A stretch of 64,000 nucleotides of DNA. It comes from JAOADN01 sp049323795. Its GTDB lineage: Bacteria > Pseudomonadota > Alphaproteobacteria > Rhodobacterales > Rhodobacteraceae. This document shows positions 24,899-33,497 of this stretch, in pieces (within the stretch, counting starts at the first letter, position 1; every line of letters begins with the position of its first letter). Below the pieces are notes generated by a model. That model searched no databases and was not told the origin of the DNA. It saw only the letters and a program-made list of their open reading frames with translations. The stretch is from assembly GCA_049323795.1 (NCBI GenBank), contig JBMOOH010000028.1:1-64000 (forward strand), in the 5' to 3' direction. The translations under genes and the position numbers were made by a program.

Positions 24899-25659
24899 GC
24901 GGCGAGCGCCTCGCCGAAGGTGACCCAGCGGGCAGCGGGGTGGTCGGTCGCCGCGAAGAGCCGCAGGAGAAAGTCCTGCGCGGCCTCGTCGTGGACAAGG
25001 TGGTGCGTCAGGACACCGACGAACGCGGGCGCCGGCGCGCGGCCGGCTGGGTGCGCCCCGAGGCGCGCGAGGATCTCGCCGATCAGGGCCTGCGGGGGCC
25101 GGCCGCCCCGCGTGCCGCGCCAGTCGATGAGATCCACATGGGTGTTCACATGCGGCAGCGGCGCGCCCGCCGGCTCGGGGCCGAAGGTCGAAACCGCCTG
25201 GAATCCGGCCCCCCGCAACCCCGCCACGACGCCCGGCGCGATGCGGTTCCACGGCGGGACGAGCAGCGGAACGGCCTGGCCGGGGAACAGCGCCCGCAGT
25301 CTGGCGCGGCCCTCCGCCAGTTCGCCGAGCACGACCGGGGCCGGCCTGTCATCGCCGAGTTCGGCTGTCTTGCGCCCGGCCGGGGCGTGATTGCGGTGCG
25401 ACCAGCCGTGCACCGCCACCTCGATGCGCCGTTCCGCCCCGAGCCGCCGGGCCAGCGCCTCGGCCGCCGGCCGGGGGATCACCGCCAGCGTCACGGGAAT
25501 GCCGGCCGCGCCCGCGGGGCCGAGCAGCCGGTCGAGCGCCGGGCCCGGTCCGGTCGCGTCGTCGTCCCGCAGCCAGAAGCGGGCGGTCCTGCCTGCGGCC
25601 GCCAGCCGGTCGAGCGCGCGCCGCAGATCCCGGAACGGCTCGGACGGACCGGCACTCAT
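24880..25659 (-). CDS. polysaccharide-deacetylase-like protein
   Basis: This 259-residue protein has a NodB-like barrel pattern: FWLRDDDATGPGPALDRLL (acidic motif 1), IEVAVHGWSHRNHAPAG (HxxxH metal motif 2), PPWNRIAPG (motif 3 region) and GVLTHHLVHD near the end. Such proteins remove N- or O-acetyl groups from sugars. No signal peptide is visible, so it may act in the cytoplasm or be released in another way. It begins inside the stop of the GT4 gene (ATGA overlap), forming a two-gene unit with it, and ends 19 bp inside the MBL gene on the opposite strand. Substrate is probably the same glycan that the neighbouring transferases build. Confidence 0.72.
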   Translation of the reverse strand: MSAGPSEPFRDLRRALDRLAAAGRTARFWLRDDDATGPGPALDRLLGPAGAAGIPVTLAVIPRPAAEALARRLGAERRIEVAVHGWSHRNHAPAGRKTAELGDDRPAPVVLGELAEGRARLRALFPGQAVPLLVPPWNRIAPGVVAGLRGAGFQAVSTFGPEPAGAPLPHVNTHVDLIDWRGTRGGRPPQALIGEILARLGAHPAGRAPAPAFVGVLTHHLVHDEAAQDFLLRLFAATDHPAARWVTFGEALAAQTTIA

Positions 25660-26774
25660 TCCGAGCGGTCCAGCGCAGCCGCCAGGATGGCCGAAAGGCG
25701 CCTGGCAGCGGGCGCTATCGCATGGTCCCGGGCCACATGCTCCCTGGCGGTGCGCCCCATCCGGTCGCGCAGCGCGCGGTCGGCGACGAGCCGCGCCACC
25801 GCCCCGGCGAAGGCCGCGACATCGCCTTCGGGGGTCAGCAGGCCCGTCTCGCCGTCGGCCACCACCGCCGGCACCCCGGCCGTGGCCTGCGCGACGACCG
25901 GAAGGCCGGCTGCCTGCGCCTCGAGATAGGCCAGCCCGTAGGCTTCGCCGAAGCCGGGCCAGAGGTAGAGCTCTGCCCCGGCCAGCGTTTCCCGCACCGC
26001 CTCGGGCGGAAGCTGCCCGAGCCAGCGTACCCGTGTCCCGAACGGGGAAAAGGCGGCCCGCACACCAGCCTCGTCCGGCCCCGATCCGACGATCGAAAGC
26101 GTCCAGTCCGGCACCGTGGGCAGCAGGGCCAGCGCCTCGGCCAGCATCCGGTAGCTCCGCGCCTTTTCGCCGTGCCGCATCATCGCCACGGTGGCCAGCC
26201 GGACCGGTCCGCCCGCCGCCTCCGCGGGGGGGCCGCGCCGGTGGGCCGCCACCGGGCCGCACGGATCCACGAAGGGCGGCAGAAGTGCGGTCCTGGCGCC
26301 GGGAAGCGCGAAGCGGATGCCCCCTGCGTCGCGCGCCGTAAGACAGATGTTGACCACGGCGCGGCCCAGTCCCGCCAGAACGTGACGCTGGTTGGCGGCC
26401 CAGACGCCGTGCGACCGCCGCGTGGAGAACGAGCTTTCCGCCGTCACGTAGGGAAGTCCGAAGCGGGTGCAGAGCGGCTGCCCGATCAGGTCGGGCGACT
26501 TGTAGTAGGGGTGGTAGCAGAACCAGAGATCGGGCGAGCCGTCGCGGCGCCAGTCCGCGGTCAGCCGCGCCACCTCGGCCCCGGCCTGCGCGTGGATCGC
26601 CGCGGCGGCCTCGGTGTCGTCGGGGTCCGGCATCCGCGCGCGCAGCGCCGAGACGACGGAAACGCGATGTCCGGCCGCCGCGAGCGCGGCGATGAACTGG
26701 CGCGCCATCAGCCGGTCCCCGGACGGGACCGGATGGTCGGGCGGCTTCAGCGGCGCGTAGAAGGCGATTTTCAT
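25656..26774 (-). CDS. GT4-family glycosyltransferase
   Basis: This is a 372-residue GT-B enzyme. Its N-terminus MKIAFYAPLKPPDHPVPSGD resembles glycosyltransferases of polysaccharide clusters. The donor domain shows LATVAMMRHGEKARSYRML, LSIVGSGPDEAGV and GFGEAYGLAYLEAQAAGLPV, where the acidic retaining motif E-x7-E lies. It probably transfers a hexose to a lipid-linked or exopolysaccharide chain. ATG at 26774; its stop overlaps the start of the deacetylase-like gene (4 bp), so transfer and deacetylation are likely coupled. A cyclase-domain gene lies upstream on the same strand. Confidence 0.85.
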   Translation of the reverse strand: MKIAFYAPLKPPDHPVPSGDRLMARQFIAALAAAGHRVSVVSALRARMPDPDDTEAAAAIHAQAGAEVARLTADWRRDGSPDLWFCYHPYYKSPDLIGQPLCTRFGLPYVTAESSFSTRRSHGVWAANQRHVLAGLGRAVVNICLTARDAGGIRFALPGARTALLPPFVDPCGPVAAHRRGPPAEAAGGPVRLATVAMMRHGEKARSYRMLAEALALLPTVPDWTLSIVGSGPDEAGVRAAFSPFGTRVRWLGQLPPEAVRETLAGAELYLWPGFGEAYGLAYLEAQAAGLPVVAQATAGVPAVVADGETGLLTPEGDVAAFAGAVARLVADRALRDRMGRTAREHVARDHAIAPAARRLSAILAAALDRSE

Positions 26775-26889
26775 GAAATCCGGGGTCCGGGATGCATGCG
26801 TATATCCCGATCCGCCGCCATCCGGTGCCGGCCGTCAAGTCCGATGGGCCGGGACGGCCGGACTGTAGCCGGGCGCGCGCCAGTCCGCG

Positions 26890-28257
26890 CTAGGGAATCG
26901 CGTAAATCCTGAAGTCGCGCTCAATCCCGCGGAGCACGACATCCTGGGACCGGGGGGTGATGTTGTGGCGTTCCAGAAGCGTCCGCGACCGCTCGTCCTC
27001 GATCACCGACCGGGTGGCGAAGATCGCCTTCGAATCCGCGAGGCCCTGGACCCGCGAGGCGATGTTGACGGTCTGGCCGAAGTAGTCCTGCCGCTCGTTC
27101 ATTGACACGGCGATGCAGGGGCCTTCGTGGACGCCGATCTTCAGGACCAGATCCTCGCGGCCGGCCCGGTCGTTCAGCCCGCGCATCGATTCGCGCATCC
27201 GCATTGCCGCCGCGACGGCCCGGTCCGGGGTGGGAAACGTGGCCATGACGGCATCGCCGATCGTCTTGACGACCGCGCCGCCCTCCATCGCCACGATCTC
27301 GTGCAGGATGCGGAAATGTTCCCGCACGAGGTCGAATGCGGCGAGATCGCCCACGCGCTCGTAGAGGCCGGTCGAACCCCGCAGGTCGGTGAAGAGGAAG
27401 GTGAGGCTGGTGATCTTCAGGCGCTGGTCCACATCGGGCGTGTCCGCCCGGTAGAGGTCGCGGAAGGTCTGGTTGGTCAGCAGCCGCTTCGCGGTCAGGA
27501 AGGGCCTGCGGCGGTGCAGGAACGCGTGCAGCTCCTCGCCCGCGATCAGGACCGCCGGCATCACACGGCCGTCGGTCCGGTTCTCGATCGAGATGCGTAC
27601 AGGGCCCGGACGCATCGAGCGCGTGGCATCGTGCGAGTGCTCGCGGCCGTAGATCAGCGACAGTGTCTGACGCTCGCGGGTGGGTTCGCCCGAGACATCG
27701 ATGAAGTGGACGGTGTGGGTGACGACCTCGAAGACGATCACGGACCTCGCGGGAAGCTGGGCGGTCAGGACGCCCCGTTCGCCGGCACCGAGTTCGATCT
27801 CGTCGATCACGATGCTGTCCATGATCTCCTCGAAGCCCTCTTCGGGCACGTCAACGCCGGAACCCCAGTAGAGCTGATGCAGATAGTCGAGAAGGGGGAG
27901 CGCATCAGGCGAATGAGCGGCGATCCGGCGCGTGCGGGGGCTGACCGTGAAGGTCACTTCCACAAGCTCGTCGAGCGTTGCCTCGAGGCCCGTCGCGCAG
28001 AACGCGCAGACGTAGTCCTCCCTGACGAGGGTGCGGAGCGAGGCGTTGGTCTGGAGAACGCCGCTGCAGCCGGGGCACTGGACGTTCCACGACAGGTCGA
28101 AGAGACCGAACGATGCGGCGTGCAGGAAGCCGGCGATGACCTCCTCGGGGTCGAGCCCGCGCCGCGCCGCGAAGGCGAGCGCATTGATCCTGCAGAGTTC
28201 GCGGTCGCTGCCGTCGCGGATCAGGTTCTCGATGGCCTCGGCAACCTGCGGAGGCAC
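26890..28257 (-). CDS. class III adenylate cyclase with N-terminal zinc-ribbon region, possible 5' frameshift
   Basis: This protein of 455 residues from the GTG start at 28257 has an N-terminal DUF5939-like region with two Cys pairs (CPGCSG and CAFCATG, a likely zinc ribbon). A complete cyclase domain follows (about residues 280-455). Key residues are intact: TFLFTDLRGSTGLYE, GAVVKTIGDAVMA (purine Lys and second Asp) and DYFGQTVNIASRVQ (adenine-type Asp, Asn, Arg). It is the only one of the three cyclase-related proteins here with the standard catalytic set. A strong GGAGGAG plus ATG at 28300 in another frame encodes MTDTSPALAALRQ; removing one G near 28260-28262 joins it to this frame as ...ALRQAVPPQV. 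The annotated GTG may therefore be an artefact of a +1 frameshift. Product: cAMP from ATP. Confidence 0.85.
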   Translation of the reverse strand: MPPQVAEAIENLIRDGSDRELCRINALAFAARRGLDPEEVIAGFLHAASFGLFDLSWNVQCPGCSGVLQTNASLRTLVREDYVCAFCATGLEATLDELVEVTFTVSPRTRRIAAHSPDALPLLDYLHQLYWGSGVDVPEEGFEEIMDSIVIDEIELGAGERGVLTAQLPARSVIVFEVVTHTVHFIDVSGEPTRERQTLSLIYGREHSHDATRSMRPGPVRISIENRTDGRVMPAVLIAGEELHAFLHRRRPFLTAKRLLTNQTFRDLYRADTPDVDQRLKITSLTFLFTDLRGSTGLYERVGDLAAFDLVREHFRILHEIVAMEGGAVVKTIGDAVMATFPTPDRAVAAAMRMRESMRGLNDRAGREDLVLKIGVHEGPCIAVSMNERQDYFGQTVNIASRVQGLADSKAIFATRSVIEDERSRTLLERHNITPRSQDVVLRGIERDFRIYAIP

Positions 28258-28486
28258 CGCCCTGGCGGAGCGCGGCGAGGGCGGGCGAGGTGTCGGTCAT
28301 GGCGGTGCTCCTCCATGCGGGAGCCGACGGCCCGGGACAGCGGGAACAGGCGGCTGCGGCACTGCCGGACGGCGGCCGGGGAAACCGTGGTGGATACTCG
28401 CAGGCCAACCTGCCCGCGTCGCGCGGGCCACATCCTGTCATACGCCTTTCCGGGGACCGGGGCCGGAAAAGTTTCGCGCCCGATCC

Positions 28487-29446
28487 TCAGACTGCGAAGC
28501 CGGGCGTCCTCGGCCCCATGTCGCGGATCAGGTCCGCAAGCCGGCGGGCCGCCGGCGGCAGGTCCGCATCGGCGCGGGTGATCATGCCGAAGGGCGGGAC
28601 CTCGATGCCGAGATCGATCGGCACCACCGCATAGGGCGCATTCGGGCCGCGTGCGAAGGTGTCGGCAACGGCGGTGGCGAGCGGCGCGATCGAGTTCGAC
28701 TGCGACAGCAGCGCAAGTGTCAGAAGGAACGACGCCGTGAACAGCCGCTGCCGGGGCTCGGGCAGTCCCATCTCGGCCAGCCGGCGCACCACGGCCTGCC
28801 GCAGCAGGCTTTCCGGGCCGGGCATGACCCAGTCGTATTCGAGAAGCATCGCGGGCGCGATCGCGGGCGGACGCGTCAGGCGGTGACCGGCCCGCACCAC
28901 GAGCGAGACGGGCTCCGCGGCCATCGTCTCGGCATGGAGGAGGCCCGTCCCGATCCCGTCGGGCAACCGGCCCACCGCAAAATCCAGCCGGCCGTCGAGA
29001 AGGCGGTCCGCGAGTTCGTCCGACGTCGCGACCACCACCTCGACGGTGGTGCCGGGCTGCGCCAGCCGCCACGTGCGGAGCGCCGGAAGGACCCGGTCGA
29101 GCGCCGGACCCGTCACCGAGCCGATCCGGACATGCCCGCGGCCGCCGGCCCTGATCTCGGCCAGTTCACGCTCGGCGTCCTGCATCTCCATCAGCACCCG
29201 CCGCGCCCGGCGGGCCAGCGCCTCGCCGGCCAGGGTCAGGCGTATGCCGCGTCCGGTGCGCTGGTGCACGGGCTGACCCGCGATCGTGCCGATCTCGGCC
29301 AGAAGGCGCGACGCGGCGGGCTGGGTGATGCCTACCTGCCCGGCGGCGCGGGCGATCGCCCGGGTGTCCCCGAGCGCGGCGAGGATGCGCAGGTGGCTGA
29401 GTTTCAGCCCGCGGGCGATCAGCGTTTCGGTCCTGTGGTTTTGCAT
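28487..29446 (-). CDS. gbpR: LysR-type regulator, GbpR-like
   Basis: This 319-residue LysR regulator has an N-terminal winged helix (LSHLRILAALGDTRAIARAA, then GITQPAASRLLAEIG) and a C-terminal effector-binding domain starting near residue 95 (GHVRIGSVTGPALDRVLPAL). It is divergent from a chvE-gguA-gguB-araD1 operon, the arrangement of gbpR in Agrobacterium and Azospirillum, where it controls the sugar-binding protein gene. The name rests on this context and on family resemblance. ATG at 29446 is the first before the HTH; an extra 24-residue extension upstream is unlikely. The regulator presumably binds the AT-rich divergent promoter region just upstream. Confidence 0.82.
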   Translation of the reverse strand: MQNHRTETLIARGLKLSHLRILAALGDTRAIARAAGQVGITQPAASRLLAEIGTIAGQPVHQRTGRGIRLTLAGEALARRARRVLMEMQDAERELAEIRAGGRGHVRIGSVTGPALDRVLPALRTWRLAQPGTTVEVVVATSDELADRLLDGRLDFAVGRLPDGIGTGLLHAETMAAEPVSLVVRAGHRLTRPPAIAPAMLLEYDWVMPGPESLLRQAVVRRLAEMGLPEPRQRLFTASFLLTLALLSQSNSIAPLATAVADTFARGPNAPYAVVPIDLGIEVPPFGMITRADADLPPAARRLADLIRDMGPRTPGFAV

Positions 29447-29593
29447 ATCACTTTCGGCATGGATATATTCATAAACATGATTTGACGGATATGGAGGCCC
29501 GTTGCAACGTGCCGGCACGGCTTCGGGCGGGGATCAGCCCTGCGGACATGCCGGATCGGTGCCGCGCTGGGCGCGGCCGAGGGAGGAAGAGAG
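29447..29593. promoter_or_regulatory. divergent gbpR/chvE promoter region
   Basis: The 147-bp gap between gbpR and chvE contains an unusually AT-rich stretch for this genome (about 29440-29490, with catatcac, ggatatattcataaacatga and ttgacggatat). This marks the promoters and the LysR-type binding site. A ribosome binding site GGGAGGAAGAG precedes the chvE ATG. No precise T-N11-A operator is assigned. Confidence 0.55.
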
Positions 29594-30664
29594 ATGAAGA
29601 ACACATCTGCGGCGCTCTCGGCGCTCGCGATCGCGGCTGTCCTGACCACCGCGACGGACGGCTTCGCCCAGGACAAGGGCACGGTCGGCATCGCCATGCC
29701 CACCAAGTCGTCCTCGCGCTGGATCTCCGACGGCGAGTCGATGGTCAAGGAATTCGAGGCGGCGGGCTATGCGGCGGACCTGCAGTATGCCGAGGACGAC
29801 ATTCCGAACCAGCTTGCCCAGATCGAGAACATGATCACCAAGGGCGTGAAGGTCCTCGTGATCGCGGCGATCGACGGCACCACCCTGTCGAACGCGCTCG
29901 AGAACGCCGCCGCGGCGGGCATCAAGGTCGTGGCCTACGACCGCCTCATCCGCAACAGCGCGAACGTCGACTACTACACGACCTTCGACAACTTCAAGGT
30001 CGGTGTCCTCCAGGCCAATTCGCTCGTCCAGTGCCTGAAGGAGCGCTTTCCCGACGTGAAGCCCTGGAACGTCTAACTGTTCGGCGGGTCGCCCGACGAC
30101 AACAACGCCTTCTTCTTCTACGACGGCGCGATGAGCGTCCTGCAGCCGATGATCGACGGCGGCGCGATCGCGATCCCCTCGGGCCAGAAGGGGATGGATG
30201 TGGTCGGCACGCTGCGCTGGGACGGGACGGTCGCCCAGGCGCGGATGGACAACCTCCTGTCGGCGAACTACGGCGACAAGCAGTTGAACGGTGCGCTTTC
30301 GCCCTACGACGGGCTCTCGATCGGCATCCTGTCGTCGGTCAAGGGCGTGGGCTACGGCTCGGGCGACCTGAAGATGCCCTGCGTGACCGGCCAGGACGCC
30401 GAGATCGCCTCGGTCAAGTCGATGCTGGCGGGCGAGCAGTACTCGACCGTCTTCAAGGACACCCGCGAGCTTGCCAAGGTCACCGTGAAGCTGGTGGACG
30501 ACGTGCTGTCGGGCAGGGAGCCCGAGATCAACGATACCAAGACCTACGACAACGGCGTCAAGGTGGTGCCGTCCTACCTGCTCGAGCCGAAGGCGCTCGG
30601 GGTGAACGACATCCAGACCATGCTGGTCGATTCGGGCTACTACACGGCCGATCAGATCAAGTGA
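29594..30664 (+). pseudogene. chvE: multiple-sugar-binding periplasmic protein ChvE, interrupted by in-frame TAA
   Basis: The reading frame spans 356 codons and matches ChvE/GguA-associated sugar-binding proteins: signal peptide (residues 1-26, ending GFAQ), VGIAMPTKSSSRWISDGESM, VVAYDRLIRNS, and after the stop LFGGSPDDNNAFFFYDGAMS and KTYDNGVKVVPSYLLEP. Codon 161 (30074-30076) is TAA where the family has Glu (NxELFGGSPDDNNA). A single GAA-to-TAA change explains it. Frame, length (ChvE ~354) and both halves are otherwise perfect. The product would be a 160-residue fragment missing the second lobe, so the importer should be non-functional unless this is a sequence error or is read through. A fresh start inside the second half (ATG at 30131) could only make a useless C-terminal piece. 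The downstream gguA, gguB and araD1 are intact. Confidence 0.9.
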
Positions 30665-30746
30665 TCTGACCTCGGACCGAAACGGCCCGTCCGCGCGCCG
30701 GTCGCGCGGGCGGGCCGAGCCTTACCTGACCACGGGGACGCCGCCC

Positions 30747-32261
30747 ATGTCCGCGCTTCTGGAAATGACGTCGATCAGCAAGACCTTTCCCGGGGTCCGC
30801 GCGCTCGATCACGTGAACCTGACCGTCCGGCAGGGCGAGATTCACGCCGTCGTGGGCGAGAACGGCGCCGGCAAGTCCACGCTGATGAAGGTGCTCTCCG
30901 GCGTCTATCCGGCGGGCACCTACGAAGGCGAGATCACGTTCGACGGCCAGCCCGCCCGCTTCGCCGGCATCCGCGACAGCGAGCAGCGGGGCATCATCAT
31001 CATTCATCAGGAACTCGCGCTGATCCCCCTGCTGTCGATCGCCGAGAACCTGTTTCTCGGCAACGAGGTCGCCCGCAGGGGCGTCATCAACTGGCCCGAG
31101 TCCTATGCGCGCACCGAAAGGCTTCTCGCCAAGGTCGGTCTGAACGAGCCGCCCTCGGCGATCGTCGAAAGCCTCGGCGTCGGCAAGCAGCAGCTTATCG
31201 AGATCGCCAAGGCGCTGGCCAAGGACGTGCGGCTGCTGATCCTCGACGAACCGACCGCCGCGCTTCAGGAAACCGACAGCCAGAAGCTTCTGGACCTGCT
31301 TCTGGAACTCAAGGCGCAGGGCATCACGTCGATCCTCATCAGCCACAAGCTGAACGAGGTGAGCCGCGTTGCCGACAGGATCACCGTGCTTCGGGACGGA
31401 TCGACCGTATCGACCCTCGACCGGGGCGACATCAGCGAGGAGCGGATCATCCGCGACATGGTGGGCCGCGACATGGCCCATCGCTATCCCGAACGCGACC
31501 GCCGGCCGGGCGAGGTTCTCATGGAGGTCCGCGGCTGGAACGTGCACCATCCCGATCACCCGGACCGCCGGATCATCCGCGACGTGGAGTTCACCGTCCG
31601 CAGGGGCGAGATCCTGGGCATCGCGGGGCTGATGGGGTCGGGGCGCACCGAACTGGCGATGAGCCTCTTCGGCCGGAGCTACGGCCGCGGCATCTCAGGC
31701 GAAATCCGCATCAAGGGCCGGCCCGCGGACTGTTCCACCGTCGTCAGGGCGGTCGATGCGGGGCTTGCCTACGTGACCGAGGACCGCAAGGCCCTCGGGC
31801 TTCTCCTCGACGAACCCGTCCTGCGCAACATCAGCCTCGCCAATCTGGAAGGTGTGGCGAAGGGCGGGGTTCTGAACAAGGCCGAGGAGCAGCGGATCGC
31901 CGAGCGCTACAGGGGCGCGATGAACATCCGCACGCCCAGCGTCTTCCAGAAGGTCGTGAACCTGTCCGGGGGCAACCAGCAGAAGGTCGTCCTGTCGAAA
32001 TGGATGTTCACCGAGCCCGATGTCCTGATCCTCGACGAGCCGACGCGGGGGATCGACGTCGGCGCCAAGTTCGAGATCTACGGGCTGATGAACCGCCTGG
32101 CGGACGAGGGCAGGGGCGTCGTCATGATCTCGTCCGAGATGCCCGAGCTTCTGGGAATGTGCGACCGCATCTACGTGATGAGCGAGGGTGCCTTCGTCGG
32201 CGAGCTTCCGGGTCACGAGGCGACACAGGAAAAGATCATGTCGCTGATCGTCAGCCGGTGA
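30747..32261 (+). CDS. gguA: sugar ABC transporter ATP-binding protein GguA
   Basis: This 504-residue protein contains two ABC ATPase domains, as in MglA/XylG/GguA. Domain 1 has GENGAGKSTLMKVLSG, signature VGKQQLIEIAKALAK and LLILDEPTAAL. Domain 2 has the degenerate GLMGSGRTELAMSLFG P-loop usual for the family, then LSGGNQQKVVLSKWM and VLILDEPTRGIDVG. It powers import of galactose, arabinose, xylose and related sugars bound by ChvE. It lies 82 bp after chvE and 16 bp before gguB in one operon. Complete and typical in length. Confidence 0.93.
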   Translation: MSALLEMTSISKTFPGVRALDHVNLTVRQGEIHAVVGENGAGKSTLMKVLSGVYPAGTYEGEITFDGQPARFAGIRDSEQRGIIIIHQELALIPLLSIAENLFLGNEVARRGVINWPESYARTERLLAKVGLNEPPSAIVESLGVGKQQLIEIAKALAKDVRLLILDEPTAALQETDSQKLLDLLLELKAQGITSILISHKLNEVSRVADRITVLRDGSTVSTLDRGDISEERIIRDMVGRDMAHRYPERDRRPGEVLMEVRGWNVHHPDHPDRRIIRDVEFTVRRGEILGIAGLMGSGRTELAMSLFGRSYGRGISGEIRIKGRPADCSTVVRAVDAGLAYVTEDRKALGLLLDEPVLRNISLANLEGVAKGGVLNKAEEQRIAERYRGAMNIRTPSVFQKVVNLSGGNQQKVVLSKWMFTEPDVLILDEPTRGIDVGAKFEIYGLMNRLADEGRGVVMISSEMPELLGMCDRIYVMSEGAFVGELPGHEATQEKIMSLIVSR

Positions 32262-32277
32262 GGAGGGAGAGAGGGGC

Positions 32278-33486
32278 ATGACCCAGGTCGAGGTGAAGCC
32301 GGTCGCGGGCGCCGAGCGGGGGGCGTCGTCGTTCAAGTCCAACCTGCGCGAGAACGGCATGCTCATGGCGCTGATCGCCATCGTGGTGTTCTTCACGCTG
32401 GTCCTGCGCACCTATCCGGCGCAGCCCATCGATTTCCTGTCGGCGCAGAACATCACCAACATCTTCCTGCAGAACTCCTACGTCATCATCATGGCGCTCG
32501 GGATGCTCCTCGTGATCGTCGCGGGCCATATCGACCTTTCGGTCGGCTCGGTCGCGGCCTTCACCGGGGCGCTCGCCTCGGTGATGATCGTGCACTGGGA
32601 CTGGCCGGTGGCGGCGGCGGTTCCGGCCGTGCTGGTCGTGGGCGGCATCATCGGCGCGGCGCAGGGCTACTGGATCGCCTACTGGCGCATCCCGTCCTTC
32701 ATCGTGACGCTGGCGGGCATGCTCGTCTTTCGCGGCCTGACGCTCTGGCTTCTGAACGGGCAGAATATCGGGCCCTTTCCAAAATCCTTCCAGGCTCTCT
32801 CGAACGGCTTTGTCCCCGACCTCTTCAGTATCGGAAAACCGAACATCACGGCGGTCGGTGCGGTGGTTCTTGCGGCCATCGTGATCGTCTGGGCGGGATG
32901 GCAGTCCCGGCAGCGGAACGCGGCCTACGGGATCGCGCAGGAATCCGGGGCGCTCTTTCTGATCCGCAACGCGATCCTCGCGGCGGCGCTGGTCTTTGTC
33001 GGCTGGAAACTGGCCACCTTCAGGGGCTTGCCGAACGTTCTTGTGGTGATGTCGGTGCTGATCGTGCTGTACGCCTTCTTCACCGAATCGACGACGACCG
33101 GGCGACGGATCTACGCGATCGGCGGCAACCTGAAGGCGGCACGGCTCTCGGGGATCAACGCCGACCGGCTGACGTTCCTCTGCTTTGTCAACATGGGCGT
33201 TCTGGCCGCCCTCGCCGGCATGATCGTGACCGCGCGGCTCAACTCGTCCACCCCGAAGGCCGGCGTCGGCTTCGAGCTCGATGTCATCGCCGCCGTCTTC
33301 ATCGGCGGTGCCTCGATGTCGGGCGGTGTCGGCAAGATCGTGGGCGTGGTCGTCGGGGCCTTCATCATGGGGGTGATGAACAACGGCATGTCGATCCTCG
33401 GGATCGGCATCGACTACCAGCAGGTCATCAAGGGCTTGGTGCTGCTCTTCGCCGTCATCTTCGACGTCTACAACAAGTCCAAATAG
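32278..33486 (+). CDS. gguB: sugar ABC transporter permease GguB
   Basis: This is a 402-residue inner-membrane permease of the RbsC/XylH/GguB family with about ten transmembrane helices. Family segments seen are NSYVIIMALGMLLVIVAGHI, DLSVGSVAAFTGAL, the ALxGLxA-like LAALAGMIVTARLNSSTP and GGASMSGGVGKIVGVVVGAF. It forms the channel for ChvE-bound sugars with GguA as ATPase. GGAGGGAGA precedes the ATG. It lies between gguA and araD1 (11 bp to the next start). Confidence 0.93.
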   Translation: MTQVEVKPVAGAERGASSFKSNLRENGMLMALIAIVVFFTLVLRTYPAQPIDFLSAQNITNIFLQNSYVIIMALGMLLVIVAGHIDLSVGSVAAFTGALASVMIVHWDWPVAAAVPAVLVVGGIIGAAQGYWIAYWRIPSFIVTLAGMLVFRGLTLWLLNGQNIGPFPKSFQALSNGFVPDLFSIGKPNITAVGAVVLAAIVIVWAGWQSRQRNAAYGIAQESGALFLIRNAILAAALVFVGWKLATFRGLPNVLVVMSVLIVLYAFFTESTTTGRRIYAIGGNLKAARLSGINADRLTFLCFVNMGVLAALAGMIVTARLNSSTPKAGVGFELDVIAAVFIGGASMSGGVGKIVGVVVGAFIMGVMNNGMSILGIGIDYQQVIKGLVLLFAVIFDVYNKSK

Positions 33487-33497
33487 GAGGGCTTGTA

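Noticed and set aside
30074..30076. Recoded stop (selenocysteine or similar) in chvE
   Set aside because: The codon is TAA, not TGA, and the family has Glu at this place; a point mutation or sequence error is simpler.
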